The notes under the pieces: generated by a model
Database searches by the model: none
Seen by the model: the letters and a program-made list of their open reading frames with translations, nothing else
Told to the model about the DNA's origin: nothing
Part shown: positions 10,864 through 21,064 of the stretch, piece after piece
Numbering within the stretch: position 1 is the stretch's first letter
Layout: each line of letters opens with the position of its first letter
Program-made: the position numbers and the translations under genes
From: Conoideocrella luteorostrata
Lineage: Eukaryota; Ascomycota; Sordariomycetes; Hypocreales; Clavicipitaceae
NCBI GenBank assembly: GCA_032433595.1
Contig: JASWJB010000044.1
Span: 124,001 to 188,000 of the forward strand
Reading direction: 5' to 3'
DNA: 64,000 nt

Positions 10864-13212
10864 TTTGCTTGGTGGTGAGAGTGAGAAGTGGTGTCTTAAC
10901 AAAAAGCAAGGTCTCTTTAATTAATGGGGCTTGAGAAGAGAACGGAAACTCGGGCAGAACGAAGTGGTCTGGGGGGTTTGGTAAAGAATGATATCGGAGC
11001 GATTTGAAGAAACTATCTGCTGCAGTGCATAAAGTATTCCAGGAAGCAAAATCTGGACCAGCCTTTATACATATTCAACTACGCAGACAATGGCATCGCG
11101 TCGTCCCCCGGACCGTGGAATGACGACAAAACCCCCGGTCCAGCTGTTACCTTCGGCTCAACAGGCACCAATTGTACAGTATGATTGATCGTGTTTCAGG
11201 ACAAGGACCTCTCTGGGTGGATATCACGGCGTACGCTTTGAATACTCTTTGACCTTTGCTGCCCACTTGCATCGGTAAACAACGCTAGACGACCACCAGC
11301 TGGCGTCGTTGCGTTGGCACCGTCCAAACTCTAACCCACAGGCCACGCTGTATCCCAATGGAGGCTAGTCAATTGTTTCAAGGATTGCTAAAGATCCACG
11401 CGAACCCGCCGCACTTGCCCATTTAGAATGAACGTCCAGCTTACAGTAGTTTTATCTCGTCTTGATTTGGACGAATTCTTCGTTCAAGTTGTTGACTGTA
11501 ATGCTCTCTTGAAACAACAGTCATATTCTTTGTGTGTTTCTGGTATATTTGACGGGCTGGCCCGCGGCAATGTGTGGAGAGGCGGCAACTTGTGGACTCG
11601 TGGAGACGTGACACGCATCCCATTTTCTGGCGTGATTCATGACTTGCCTAATGTATTGCAATAACGTCGGGTTCTTATGTACTGCCACCCGCAAAGTGGT
11701 TCATTTCTCACAGTTAGCCCATCAGTGTTTCAAGTCTCTCATTTACTTGTAACTGCAATGACTTCAGGTGTGACGAATGTATAACCCTTCAAGATTACAA
11801 GGAGTCTTTTTACCACCTATAACCAGCAGCCTTCGAGTATTCCCTGGACGCTTCAATGAATTAATGATACCAGCGATAAGTCTAGGCCAGCAAGTCATGA
11901 GCCAATTGCCTGTCATTCTGGCATCTCTTGCTCGGGCCCAAGTATTGGACTTTGCCTCCCAGATCTCCCCAAGCTGGCGTCCAATCTCATGAGTCCTTTG
12001 AATGCCATCAGTCTGCAAAGTATATACCCAGTCACATTCGGCATCATAAATTGATCATCCAGTGCATAGAAGAGCCTATGCACAAAGGTTCTCAAGGTGT
12101 AAGTTTCAATACGTGCTATAATTCCGTGTACAATCATCTGTGAGCCCGAAGACTCAAATCCTCAATTGTTGAAAAACAAGGACTACTACTGTGTCTGAGT
12201 TACTGAAGGAGAATATGATCCTGTTGGTTTTACAACAGTGTTGCTGGTAGCCTCCGATCATGACAGGTACCAGGACGGTTGGAATGACCTGCACAGCAAG
12301 CTATGGGATGAGCCGAAATATGTCCTAAGCGAACAACCAATAACAAGTGAGCAGTATGTAGAACATTCTTGAGGGATTGATAGTTGGGGGGGGGATTTTG
12401 CAAGATGTTTCGGCGTAGTTTGCAGCGGAAAGAAACCATTAGGTTCGGGCGATGGGGCGGTCAGTACAGTAACTCGATCGCAACAGCCACCAAAACAACT
12501 TGGAGACAACCCGCTGGAGACTATAAACTCCACGAGCGTTACAGAACAAATATTTTTGGCAATGATACAGTCGCATAATGTAACATATCCTCAATTTTCA
12601 TGTACTGTAGAATAAGAATAAAGTTAGTGGGAAGGGCGGTGCTGCTCATTTTCCATACAAGACAGTGCAAAAGTGATGAATTAGTAGATACATTCATGAC
12701 GGCTGTTAGATCCGAGCTCATTGGCGATACTTACCGAATCAAGACTCGTATTGTTTCGGGCGGCCAGTGATAATGCAGCCTACCTCATCACATTGATATC
12801 AGTCGAGAAAGACTATTGGGGTTTAACTTCTGCATCTGTCTCCTGAGCAAGCCAAGAGCTGATCCTGGCTTCTTCCTGGCCTTTTATCAATAGCGATATC
12901 CTATCCAGGACAAACAGATACCTCGCTCATTTCAGTAAACCGTCCTCTCTCGTGCAGAACCCGACCGCAGTTGCATCAGTTCGCAGCGCTGGAGCCAATG
13001 CGCCTTGCACCTCTTCTTCATGCTTAATTTGATTTAACGGTACTGAGTAGGAATTAAATATAGTCAGGTACTTTTTTTTAAAGCGGATTTTGTGCTTCGT
13101 AGAACATGTAAAGCCAAGATGCGTTCTTCGTGCATTCTTCATGCGCTCGTAATCCTCCAGATCTTGTCACTTTATCCTGGATCAACAACCAGTATTCCCC
13201 TTTGGCGCAATC
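10864..13212. other. Intergenic, no supported gene
   Basis: Long spacer with only short overlapping open stretches on both strands and no recognisable motif. It holds the promoters of the divergent secreted-protein gene (left) and hydrolase relic (right). A G9 run lies near 12387. Confidence 0.5.
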
Positions 13213-14247
13213 ATGGCGTCCCCCGAAAAGCCTGTTATTTGCATCGTACAGGGAGCATGGCACCGCCCGTTCCACTACATCAACCTTATCAATCCTCTAA
13301 GAGCAAGAAGCTATACTGTCTTAGCGCCGGCTCTCCCCACGGCTGGAGTGCACCAGTCTGTTGGAAGCGCTACTGTGGGTTGCACAGGGCTGTGCAATGA
13401 TCTAGATCATCGGCTTCAAATTCAATATATTCATAAGTGTCTGTTATCTAAGAACAAGAAAAGAAGTCATAGTGGAAGTCACGATATCCTCGTATAAATA
13501 TTGCGGCTAGAGGGTGACCACGTGACGGGCTCTGTGCTTCCTATTGTGCTTGGCGGCATTCCAACAGCTACAGTTCCCGACAGCGCGGCCGTCATCCGGA
13601 CGAGCATGAAGGAGCATGTAGATGCCGGCAGGGAATTAGTCATGGTCAGTCATAGCTTTGGCGGCTTGCCCGCGACCGACAGTGTTGTCGGGGAAACTGT
13701 GAGAGAGAGGCAGGAGAAGGGGCTGGCAGGCGGCGTGAGGGCGGTTGTGTACATTGCTGCTTTTGCCCCCCCGGCGCCAGGCATGAGTCTCTTCAAGATT
13801 ATCGGTGTTAATGAGTCTTCCCACCCGTCGTGGTGGAGTCCGAAGGTGATTCTTTTTAATGCCAAACTTCACATTTTCGCTCAGATGAGTTAAGCGTGGC
13901 TGACTGTACCGATAATAAAGGGCGATCTGGCAGTCTTGGCGGGCGATGCGAAGGACCTTCTCTACAATGACATCGACAAGGCCGTTGCCCAGATGGCTAT
14001 GGACATCATGGTGCCTCAAAGTCTCGTCAGTAACATCTCGGTATGCGCCCACGGCACCTCCGAAATTGTCGTCCCAAAGACGTATGTCGCTGCGCGTAAT
14101 GACCTGGTCCTCCCTTACGAAGGGCAGAGGGCAATGGCGCAAGCGGCTGGCGCGAAAATGGTTGAGCTGGAGTGCGGCCACAGTCCATTTTTAAAGGACA
14201 AGGAAACATTACTCTTACTTGATGTCATTGAGAAATCCGCCATGTAA
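13213..14247 (+). pseudogene. Alpha/beta hydrolase broken by solo LTR
   Basis: Coding parts are 13213..13373, 13572..13845 and 13921..14247. Without the insert they would form one 253-aa frame. The first part has the strand and oxyanion region (VICIVQGAWHRPFHY). The second has the nucleophile elbow VMVSHSFGG, with Ser at its centre; the third residue before the Gly pair is usual, but the first position is Ser rather than the common Gly. The third carries the acid (NDLVLPY) and histidine (ECGHSPF). This is the salicylate-esterase/EstC-like branch of the alpha/beta hydrolases. A 193-bp solo LTR plus its 5-bp target duplication sits between parts one and two and introduces stops. A normal intron 13846..13920 (GTGATT..AAAG, with CTGAC) separates parts two and three. 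The flanking exons are otherwise undamaged, so the insertion looks young. Splicing out most of the LTR through a weak donor near 13379 and the AG at 13567 would restore frame, so residual function cannot be excluded. Confidence 0.8.
13374..13566 (+). mobile_element. Solo LTR, copy 1, target site GCTAC
   Basis: 193 bp starting TGTGGGTTGCACAG and ending GGCATTCCAACA, so it has TG..CA termini. It is flanked by perfect 5-bp direct repeats GCTAC (13369..13373 and 13567..13571), the signature of LTR-retrotransposon integration. A TATA box TATAAATA lies at 13493..13500 and an E-box-like CACGTG follows. No internal coding region is attached, so it is a solo LTR left after LTR-LTR recombination. A second copy at 18993 is about 90% identical by eye. 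The insertion lies inside the hydrolase coding sequence in the sense orientation used here. Confidence 0.88.
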
Positions 14248-14333
14248 GATAAAACATTATATTGATGTAGATGAGTAGTTGTTTGCTTTTGTCGGCAATA
14301 TGAGTATGAGTAAATCTTAGAGTGCTACGGAGA

Positions 14334-16288
14334 CTACGTTTGCCCATATATGCCCAGCGAGTATGTTCTGGCCGTGAGAGTCTTGCTCAAGCGGCCAAGC
14401 GGCCAAGCAACATCAACTAGAACAAATCTCGCCGCGTCCCACTGTGAGATTCCGCATGCGTGGCTCGATCTCCGCAATGCATCGCGTAGCCACTCCAGCC
14501 CAGATCGGTCCGCAATATCGTCCACTTGTTCCGCTAGACCAAGGGTCAGAGCATTGCAACTAGATATCTCTGTGGCATATACTACAAGGAATGCCTTCCA
14601 GAACCAGACTTTGCCACTCAGCTCAGTTGTACCCAGTCATTTTCGCTCGAGATGAGGTCGCGAAGAGTGGTATCCAGAAGCATGCGGTGCAGACGTCGAT
14701 CAATGGGTTGCCCCCAGTTCCACAGTCCAAGGGCATAGTTGAGGTACAACGCGGCGGCGGCAGCTAAGCCGCACCATGAGGACGACACCGTCGGTTCCAG
14801 GCCTCTTGGTTTTAGTGAAAGAGACGACACATGTGCTTCGGTAAAAGCGAGCAGGAGCGAACTTAGGCTGTTGCATCCCGTGTAGGTCGCCGGATCAGCG
14901 CTGTCGCATATCGATTACTCACTCGCTAAGTCGCCATCATGTAGGTAATGCGCATTGGTCTCGCCTGTGCGGTTGATCTCGGCTTCTGTTATGCGTTGCA
15001 GAGCACTAATAACACCGTGTGCATCGATGCGTGACTTTGGAGTGCGGTCGTATCGGGGGAAGTAGTATGGAATCAGGCGAAGAGCAACGAGGTTCTCTGA
15101 GAGCACGGTGAAAGATAGCTGCCAGATTCTTGCTTGGTCCGTGTCTTCGATGCTCGGGGCAGTTCTAAGGCGGCTCTTAACAGCCGAGGCGAAGTGATGA
15201 GCTCTATTTCATGCTGTCAGTCATTTATCAGCACATCCGTGTCTAAGGTGTTCGTACAAAAGTATCAGGCGGTCAAGCGTTTCATCCTGGCGACTGGTTC
15301 GTGCTTTCATGTCCAGTACTGTTAAGAGGCCATTTAAGTGTGTCTCAGCCGTCGGATAGTTACCGGCGCAGCTCTAAAATTGGGTCAAGTCAGAAAGAGG
15401 AATGCTGTGACTAGAAAAATGTATGCTTACTTCTGAAATCGACAGAATGGCAATCTGCTTCAAACAATCGACGGTGGTTTGTCCTGGATCCTCCTCCAAC
15501 CACGCATTGACGCGGTGGATAAGTTCTCCCTTGTGGAAGAGAAATGCCTTCTCAAAGTCAGCCAAGGAGCCAGTTCTCCATGAATAATGTAAGCCTAACA
15601 TGAGGAGTGTACTACGCAACGTGATCTCTTCTTTGGTCGTCAAGGCGACACTACGACGCATCAGCCAGATTCTATAATTTGCCGCCATGGCTTGGGAGCA
15701 GAAACAATCCGCATATATTTGTGGATGTCTTACCAGTCATCTTTTACCTTTGGGAGCTTGAGGGGGCTGGATAATACTGACAACTTCTCCATGCTCCCTA
15801 CATCATTCCCTGTGTGAGGGAACACTGACTGCGATCTAGCAACTACACAAACCTATCTTGTCAGCCCCAAGTTCTAGGTATCGAATCAAGCATCGGAGTC
15901 ACATACAGTACCGAAGAAGATCCTGAGACTTGAAGGGCATCTTGATCGGCACTGTCAAACGGATCCGCAGTACCATTCACTGCCCATATCGTGACACCTG
16001 GAGCACTGAACCGGAACCACCTCTGATCGGCCGACGACAGCGCCGCTGCGGGATACTCACACTCAATTTTCCTCGCAATACACCTCGCGCTGCAGTTTTA
16101 TTAGCTTCGCCTGGCTCCGCGACGTTTGTTAGGGTTCTTCTGCAGTCAATGACTGAATATTGCCGTGCCGAAGTAGGGGAACCCACCATGCTGGCCGTTC
16201 CTCGTCGCAGCGAGCATGCCGCTCTTTACAGCCTTTGCATCCGCCGCGACTGCGCGTATGATGTCGGCGGCGCCGTGTGAGGTCTAAT
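14334..16288 (-). pseudogene. Zn2Cys6 transcription factor, decayed
   Basis: Read on the minus strand. A binuclear zinc-cluster start, GGCKGCKERHARCDEERPA, lies near 16190..16245, interrupted right where the fourth cysteine should follow. The region 15700..16180 is degenerate. From 15688 the Fungal_trans_2-like regulatory domain is readable (LGLHYSWRTGSLADFEKAF). An intron 15374..15430 (GTAAGC..TTTTAG) leads to SCAGNYPTAETHLNGLLTVL. The same frame then meets two in-frame TGA codons at 15221..15223 and 15209..15211. After another intron beginning GTGAGT near 14930, the C-terminal part (WCGLAAAAALYLNYALGLWN) runs until a 5-bp tandem duplication CTCAG/CTCAG at 14617..14626 shifts the frame. Beyond it the expected C-terminus resumes in another frame (GKVWFWKAFLVVYATE). 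Its own 5' end is replaced by a copied ADE2 5' region. A nuclear DNA-binding regulator originally; not functional as it stands. Confidence 0.7.
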
Positions 16289-16717
16289 CTGGCGAAAAGG
16301 GCAATCTGCGGCGTCGAGAACGACAATCTCGATGCCGAGCGGCCCAGCAGCCTCTTGAGCCATCCTCCCCAATTGGCCCCCTCCTAGGAGCCCAATTACT
16401 GGTTTCTTCGCCATTGCGCAAATAATGATTTCGGTATTTGGTCGTGTCGCGTTGTGACGTTTGTAGTGACGAAATTTAAATGTGGTGAAAATTTGTGCTG
16501 TCCCCCACCAGTATTGCTATTGGGGCAGTAGGTGGGACCTACCAACTGGTTTCAGGCTAGTGGCCTATTTCCCACACAAACCCCGCCATTTCACGCCACA
16601 GGCCATGGATACCAGAAAATGGTGGAAGTAGTCAATTGAATTCCTGCCACACTAAGATTCCGACCGCTGCCGCAGACCCTGCTGCTTCCAATTCGCTCAA
16701 AACCGCGATTTCCGGTG
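16289..16717 (-). repeat. Inverted copy of ADE2 promoter and first 42 codons
   Basis: This 429-bp block is the reverse complement of 57153..57581, about 95% identical by eye and the same length. It includes the ADE2 upstream sequence, the ATG (at 16414) and the first 42 codons (MAKKPVIGLLGGGQLGRM onward). The match stops at CGCCAG, and the sequence runs straight into the zinc-cluster region of the neighbouring regulator relic, out of frame with it. The result is a 62-codon chimeric frame ending at 16226. The ATP-grasp and PurE domains are absent, so the fragment cannot encode the enzyme. Confidence 0.9.
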
Positions 16718-18484
16718 TTTTCCTCAGAAGTGTTCGCATTACGGCCAGCGAGTTATTCCGGCCCGCAGGCTGCTGCTTGTGCCGCTGCTTGTGCCGCTGC
16801 TAAAGCTGCCTGCCAACTAGATGCCCGGCTGCGTTGCAGGAATAACCTCGTCAACATCTATAGATATCGGCAGTCCATTCTATCCCTTCCTTATGTTCTT
16901 GCTACCATAGTAATCCCACTGTATTGCGATCGGCCAATGGGCTGTGACATGGATCTCTGCTGCTGTTGTGTGGCAGCCGCTATTGCATCCTCGTTTTGAG
17001 AGAGGTTTCTTTGAATGCTTGAGTTTAGCCGCCTTGTGCTCTGTTGACTAGAACAATGCATTTGAATTCGCCGTCTGCTGCTATTTTTGTTGATATCTTG
17101 GTGTTGAAAATCCTTTTCATTTCTTGCTAGTTTTTTCGGTCCAATAATAGCAGGATCCCGGATTTGTCGGATTTGATCTTTAAGAACCTAGAGGTTAAGG
17201 ATAAGTACTTGGCCTCTCTGATTTCTAGTCAAAGTACGTGCCACTTACTAAGAGTTTTTGAAGTCACTAACGTGGGTGAATTAGGTCCTTTGTTAAAGGC
17301 CTCTTTGCTACTAATTTAGTTAATATTGTGTGTGCATAAGGCAGTGTAAATTAGTATGCGAAAGTACATAATTTCTCACAAGAAGGTAGCTCCTGCTTAC
17401 CTTTTTATAAGCTTTTGCGAGTTAATGCTGCTTATCTAAGAATATAACAGCATAAAAGGAATTTGTTACGTGCTGGCTTGGTATAGTAGGATGCTAGACT
17501 TGGCACAAGGATTATCGATATTAGATATAGTGTGAGGGATCGTAAAGCATACGTTACACGTAAATAGCACAAGGCAAAACACAAGTCAGATATAAAGTAG
17601 TTATATAATAGTTATTGAGTTCATTTACTAGCGAGCTGGACTTAACCTTTTGTGTGTCGAGTCTGTCACGTGAGTGACCCAAGTGACTTGTGCTAGCTGT
17701 AGCTATCTTAACATGTAACAAAGATCTTCTACTTCTTAATATATTATAGGTATGTCTAAAAGGCAGCTTCAAGCCGATTTTCAGGATTAAGCTTAATCTT
17801 GTGTGGTAAGCCTTAATGAAGAAGTTACAGGCTGTGTCAAGGTAAGGTAATTTAGACCTTCTTTGCGGGCAACTTAACAGGCATTGTAAATATCTTTTGT
17901 AGTAAAAATACTATTTCAAGCAGAGCTCTTGGTGTAGATAACCTTACTCAATTCACCGGCTAGTACGGCGTGAGGCTTTGTAAGTTATGATATTGTTTAC
18001 TTTTGCTTTTGTTTAAGCTTTCAAAGCATTATGTAGCCTAAGGGCTACTTTGATTGATATTGATTATGATGCCTGTTGACTATAGTGTATATCCATACCT
18101 AATTTGACATTTCCTTAGTCGCTGTTACCTTAACCTTAAAGCTACAATTGATTTTTGATGTGCTAGCTTGTCGGAGGCCAGTGGGTTTTAATGCTCGCTG
18201 TGAGCTACGATTACAAAGAAGGCGGCTACAAGGTCACAGAAATTGAAGATATTCAGATTCTGATATTTCTTGTGAGCCCTTCTGCTGACTGAACCCCATG
18301 ACATTGTGTGTGAATTTAGTGAGGAGAGCTGGCTCAGGGCGTGACATGAAAAATCCGGAGTGTCTCAAGAATCGTGGGTCCACCGCCGTAATAGCAATTT
18401 TTCACTACCCCAATAGCAATACTCGGTCCAGTCCAGTTGGCCTTTCACCCCCGCATCACAGTCAAGTCACAACACACCAGGCAC
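16718..18484. other. AT-rich block splitting the ADE2 copy
   Basis: 1767 bp lie between two pieces of the inverted ADE2 5' copy that are contiguous at the source locus. The block is AT-rich, dense in stop codons and TpA-rich, as expected of repeat-induced point mutation, and has no usable frame. Two features hint at a retroelement remnant: the string GGGCGTGACA near 18336 (its complement, TGTCACGCCC, resembles an LTR end) and TGTCACGTGAGTGACCC near 17665. No clean target duplication flanks the block. Near 16770 an 18-bp-period GCTGCTTGTGCC repeat is seen. It may be a decayed element, or ancestral sequence deleted at the other locus. Confidence 0.4.
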
Positions 18485-18537
18485 CAGAGCATCCTCAATT
18501 CCTACGACCGCTCCCGCTCCTTTGAGGAGTTGAGGAG
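18485..18537 (-). repeat. Second piece of the inverted ADE2 upstream copy
   Basis: 53 bp matching the reverse complement of 57100..57152 with only two or three differences. At the ADE2 locus this piece abuts the 429-bp block directly; here the two are 1767 bp apart. It carries the palindromic CTCCTCAACTCCTCAAAGGAG region. Confidence 0.85.
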
Positions 18538-18992
18538 AGAGTGAAGAATTCCAAGGCGCATCCCATCTCCCGTGTTCGCTACAGGATGGTAACACAGACA
18601 AATGGTCACGCCACTACTTGAATACGAGGCAGCCCCAAAGGATCACGACAGTCAATCAATGCTTCGGAGTTTGTTCAACTTTCATGACACTCGCATGATC
18701 AAACCATTAAGATGCGACATTCACGTAGGAGACACCATCAGGGAAGGATGCCTCTGGTGACGGCGACTGTTACTGGTCGCCTGCACTGATTTGCAGATGC
18801 GATTGATATGCTGGGCGGTCGTTGATTAGTATGTTGACGAATAACTTTGCATAATTAAGTACGATTAAGTTTTAATTTTGACCTTTCAAAACTGGACCTT
18901 CCCCTATATATTCTCCTGCTTTAGGAGGGAAGCAATGGTGCAGTGAAATAATAGCACTAAGGGTGCGGCAACATGCAAGAAGTTTGCCTTCT
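18538..18992. other. Intergenic, nothing recognised
   Basis: Spacer between the ADE2 copy and the second solo LTR; no coding potential or notable repeat seen. Confidence 0.4.
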
Positions 18993-19188
18993 TGTGGGTT
19001 GCACAGGATTGTGCAATGATCTAGATCATCGGCTTCAAATACAATATATTGATAATTCAGTCTGTCTATCTAAGAAGAAGAAAATAAGTCAAGGTGGAAG
19101 TCACGATATCGTCGTATAAATATCGTGGCTAGAAGGTGACCACGTGAGATGCTCTGTGCTTCCTATTGTGCTTGGCGGCATTCCAACA
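18993..19188 (+). mobile_element. Solo LTR, copy 2, target site CTTCT
   Basis: 196 bp with the same termini (TGTGGGTTGCACAGG .. GGCATTCCAACA) and the same orientation as copy 1. It is flanked by a perfect 5-bp duplication CTTCT (18988..18992 and 19189..19193). The TATA box is at 19115..19122. The two copies differ by scattered substitutions and small indels (about 90% identity by eye), so they come from separate insertions of one family. Two solo LTRs with different intact target duplications rule out a simple segmental duplication. Confidence 0.88.
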
Positions 19189-19193
19189 CTTCT

Positions 19194-20171
19194 AGCTTGG
19201 AGATTTCTGGAATAAATGTGCTCATAGCCGTATAGTCTTCCCGATTTGACAGCCCAAGGAAGGTTTTTCGGGCAAGTAACTAAATCGTTTGCAAAATGTT
19301 GCTTCAAAATGAGAAGGGCACTACCGCGATGGTCTTTCAGTCTTTAGCAATTGGAAGAGGAGAGCAACTATGTCTCCCACAGCACCATCCGTCTTATATC
19401 AACACATAATGCACTCCACCACCAGATAGCCAATCAGACATGGGAGGCGCGACGGGACTAAAGGGAAGCGAGTTGGTCCAGGAAAAACAATACAATAAAT
19501 CGCCATGATGTCAGAGAATACTGCTTGTGAGGGCATTCAGAGGCCACGTGACGTCGTGAATCTAGCGACGCACCTTGGCCTATTGGAGGAGAGTATCATG
19601 CAGCTAGCAAATTCCTAGCTGCGGGGTAACAGCGAAGCATAAGTAGGGAAGGAGGAGCCCAGATCGTTAGAAGGCCAGAGATTAAGACCGTTCACAATAC
19701 AGTGCTACCTTTGTTGCTAAGAAGCTACGAATACTTCAGAAGTCTTGTCTATCACTCTGCTTTACCAGTTCCCCAGTCGTGACACATGATCCGAGAGCGC
19801 TGGCTAGTAATATAACAATCATACCACTATATCTTTCCTGTGGTCATCCCAAGTCGAACCGTCTGATACCGGCAAACCGTTTCAGGTGGTCTTCAAGCGT
19901 ATTTATGCTATGTATGCAGTGCCATTAGTAATGCAGTATAGAATTAAACCTACCAATTTTCTCATCGCGCCTGACGCTTGTTTGCGCCACATTTACAATA
20001 TCAAATTACCAGCCACAAAGAAACGCCGCTTAAGCCAGGTCGCTACACTTTAATAAGGTTATTTATGACATCGGCAAAACTAATCTCAAGTCTTAATACG
20101 TAACGTTTCGCTACGAACGGTCCGCTTTTTACGCCTGTGCACCGTTCGCATGATACCAGCCGCCTTGCTCA
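19194..20171. other. Intergenic, no gene seen
   Basis: No supported coding sequence. The right part precedes a relic that lacks a start codon, so its missing 5' exon may once have lain here. Confidence 0.4.
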
Positions 20172-21064
20172 GAAATCAAGGATCTCGAGTTTGAACTTAC
20201 ACTGTCTGACGACTGGACCTCCGGAACAAATGATGTGATCGGGGCAATTTTGGAAGGTCCAGCGGGAAAAGCTGAATTGGAGATTCAATCAAAGCCCCCA
20301 AGCGGGTTTCACCAGCGGATGCCAGTGGATATGAAGTCCAAATTCGGCTCGGATACAATCACAGTTGACGGCATTGACAAAATCAGTCTCACTGCCCAGG
20401 GCCAATTCACTGTGGGACAGACGAATGACGAATGGAAGGTCAAAGGTATGTGAAGCCCAAGCATATCTTCTTTGCAGGTTATCTAATCCCGTCATCTGGG
20501 CCCAGATATCATATTGTGGGCAAAATGTGTTACTGGACTATGAATCCGAGTTGCACTTTCATCAAGGGATTAACCTATTGGTTCCAATTAGGCAATGACT
20601 GGGGCGGTGGAGCTGAAGGCTCTCTATTCTTCGAGCTGGGGAACAGCAAGCAAGTTTTTCTCGGCGAGAATATGAACAGGGCGACTCTAAATCAGCAAGT
20701 ATTACTCTGAAAGACGCATTCGGCGCGGAAAAGGTCGACATCCGTGACCTACAAAAGCTGGAGTTGATCACCCAGGGAGACAAAGATAAATGGCAATTCA
20801 AAGGTACATGTACTTCTTCCGTACGGCTGTTCTAATATCATGGCATACTTACCATTTGACTTTGACTCAGGTATGGGATTTTCCGCAACTTGCGCTGGGG
20901 GAGACAAAAAGATCACTCTGAAGAAGTTTGAGAATTGGAATACTTGGGTTGGAGAGAGTTATTCCGAGGATATTGTATTCACGGGAGACATTGCCTCAAC
21001 TGAGTGGAGCTATGAAGGACCTGTTGTAGGAGGGACTGTCCCAGCTCAGAAAGATGACTTCTAG
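20172..21064 (+). pseudogene. Relic with repeated ~100-residue beta domains
   Basis: A plus-strand coding relic starts abruptly with EIKDLEFELTLSDDWTSG and has no start codon or signal peptide. A first domain runs to DEWKVKG at 20445, followed by a GTATGT donor. A second copy is recognisable from FIKGLTYWFQLGNDWGGG, aligned with EIKDLEFELTLSDDW of the first, and ends DKDKWQFKG at 20803. The intron 20804..20870 (GTACAT..CTCAG) leads to the last part (GMGFSATCAGGDKKITL), which ends at 21064. The frame must shift at least twice, near 20560 and near 20670, so the gene is broken. The repeated 'KG + Cys' pattern suggests a tandem PLAT-like or other beta-sandwich module. Modules like this may be appended to secreted fungal proteins, but I cannot name the family with confidence. 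Confidence 0.5.
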
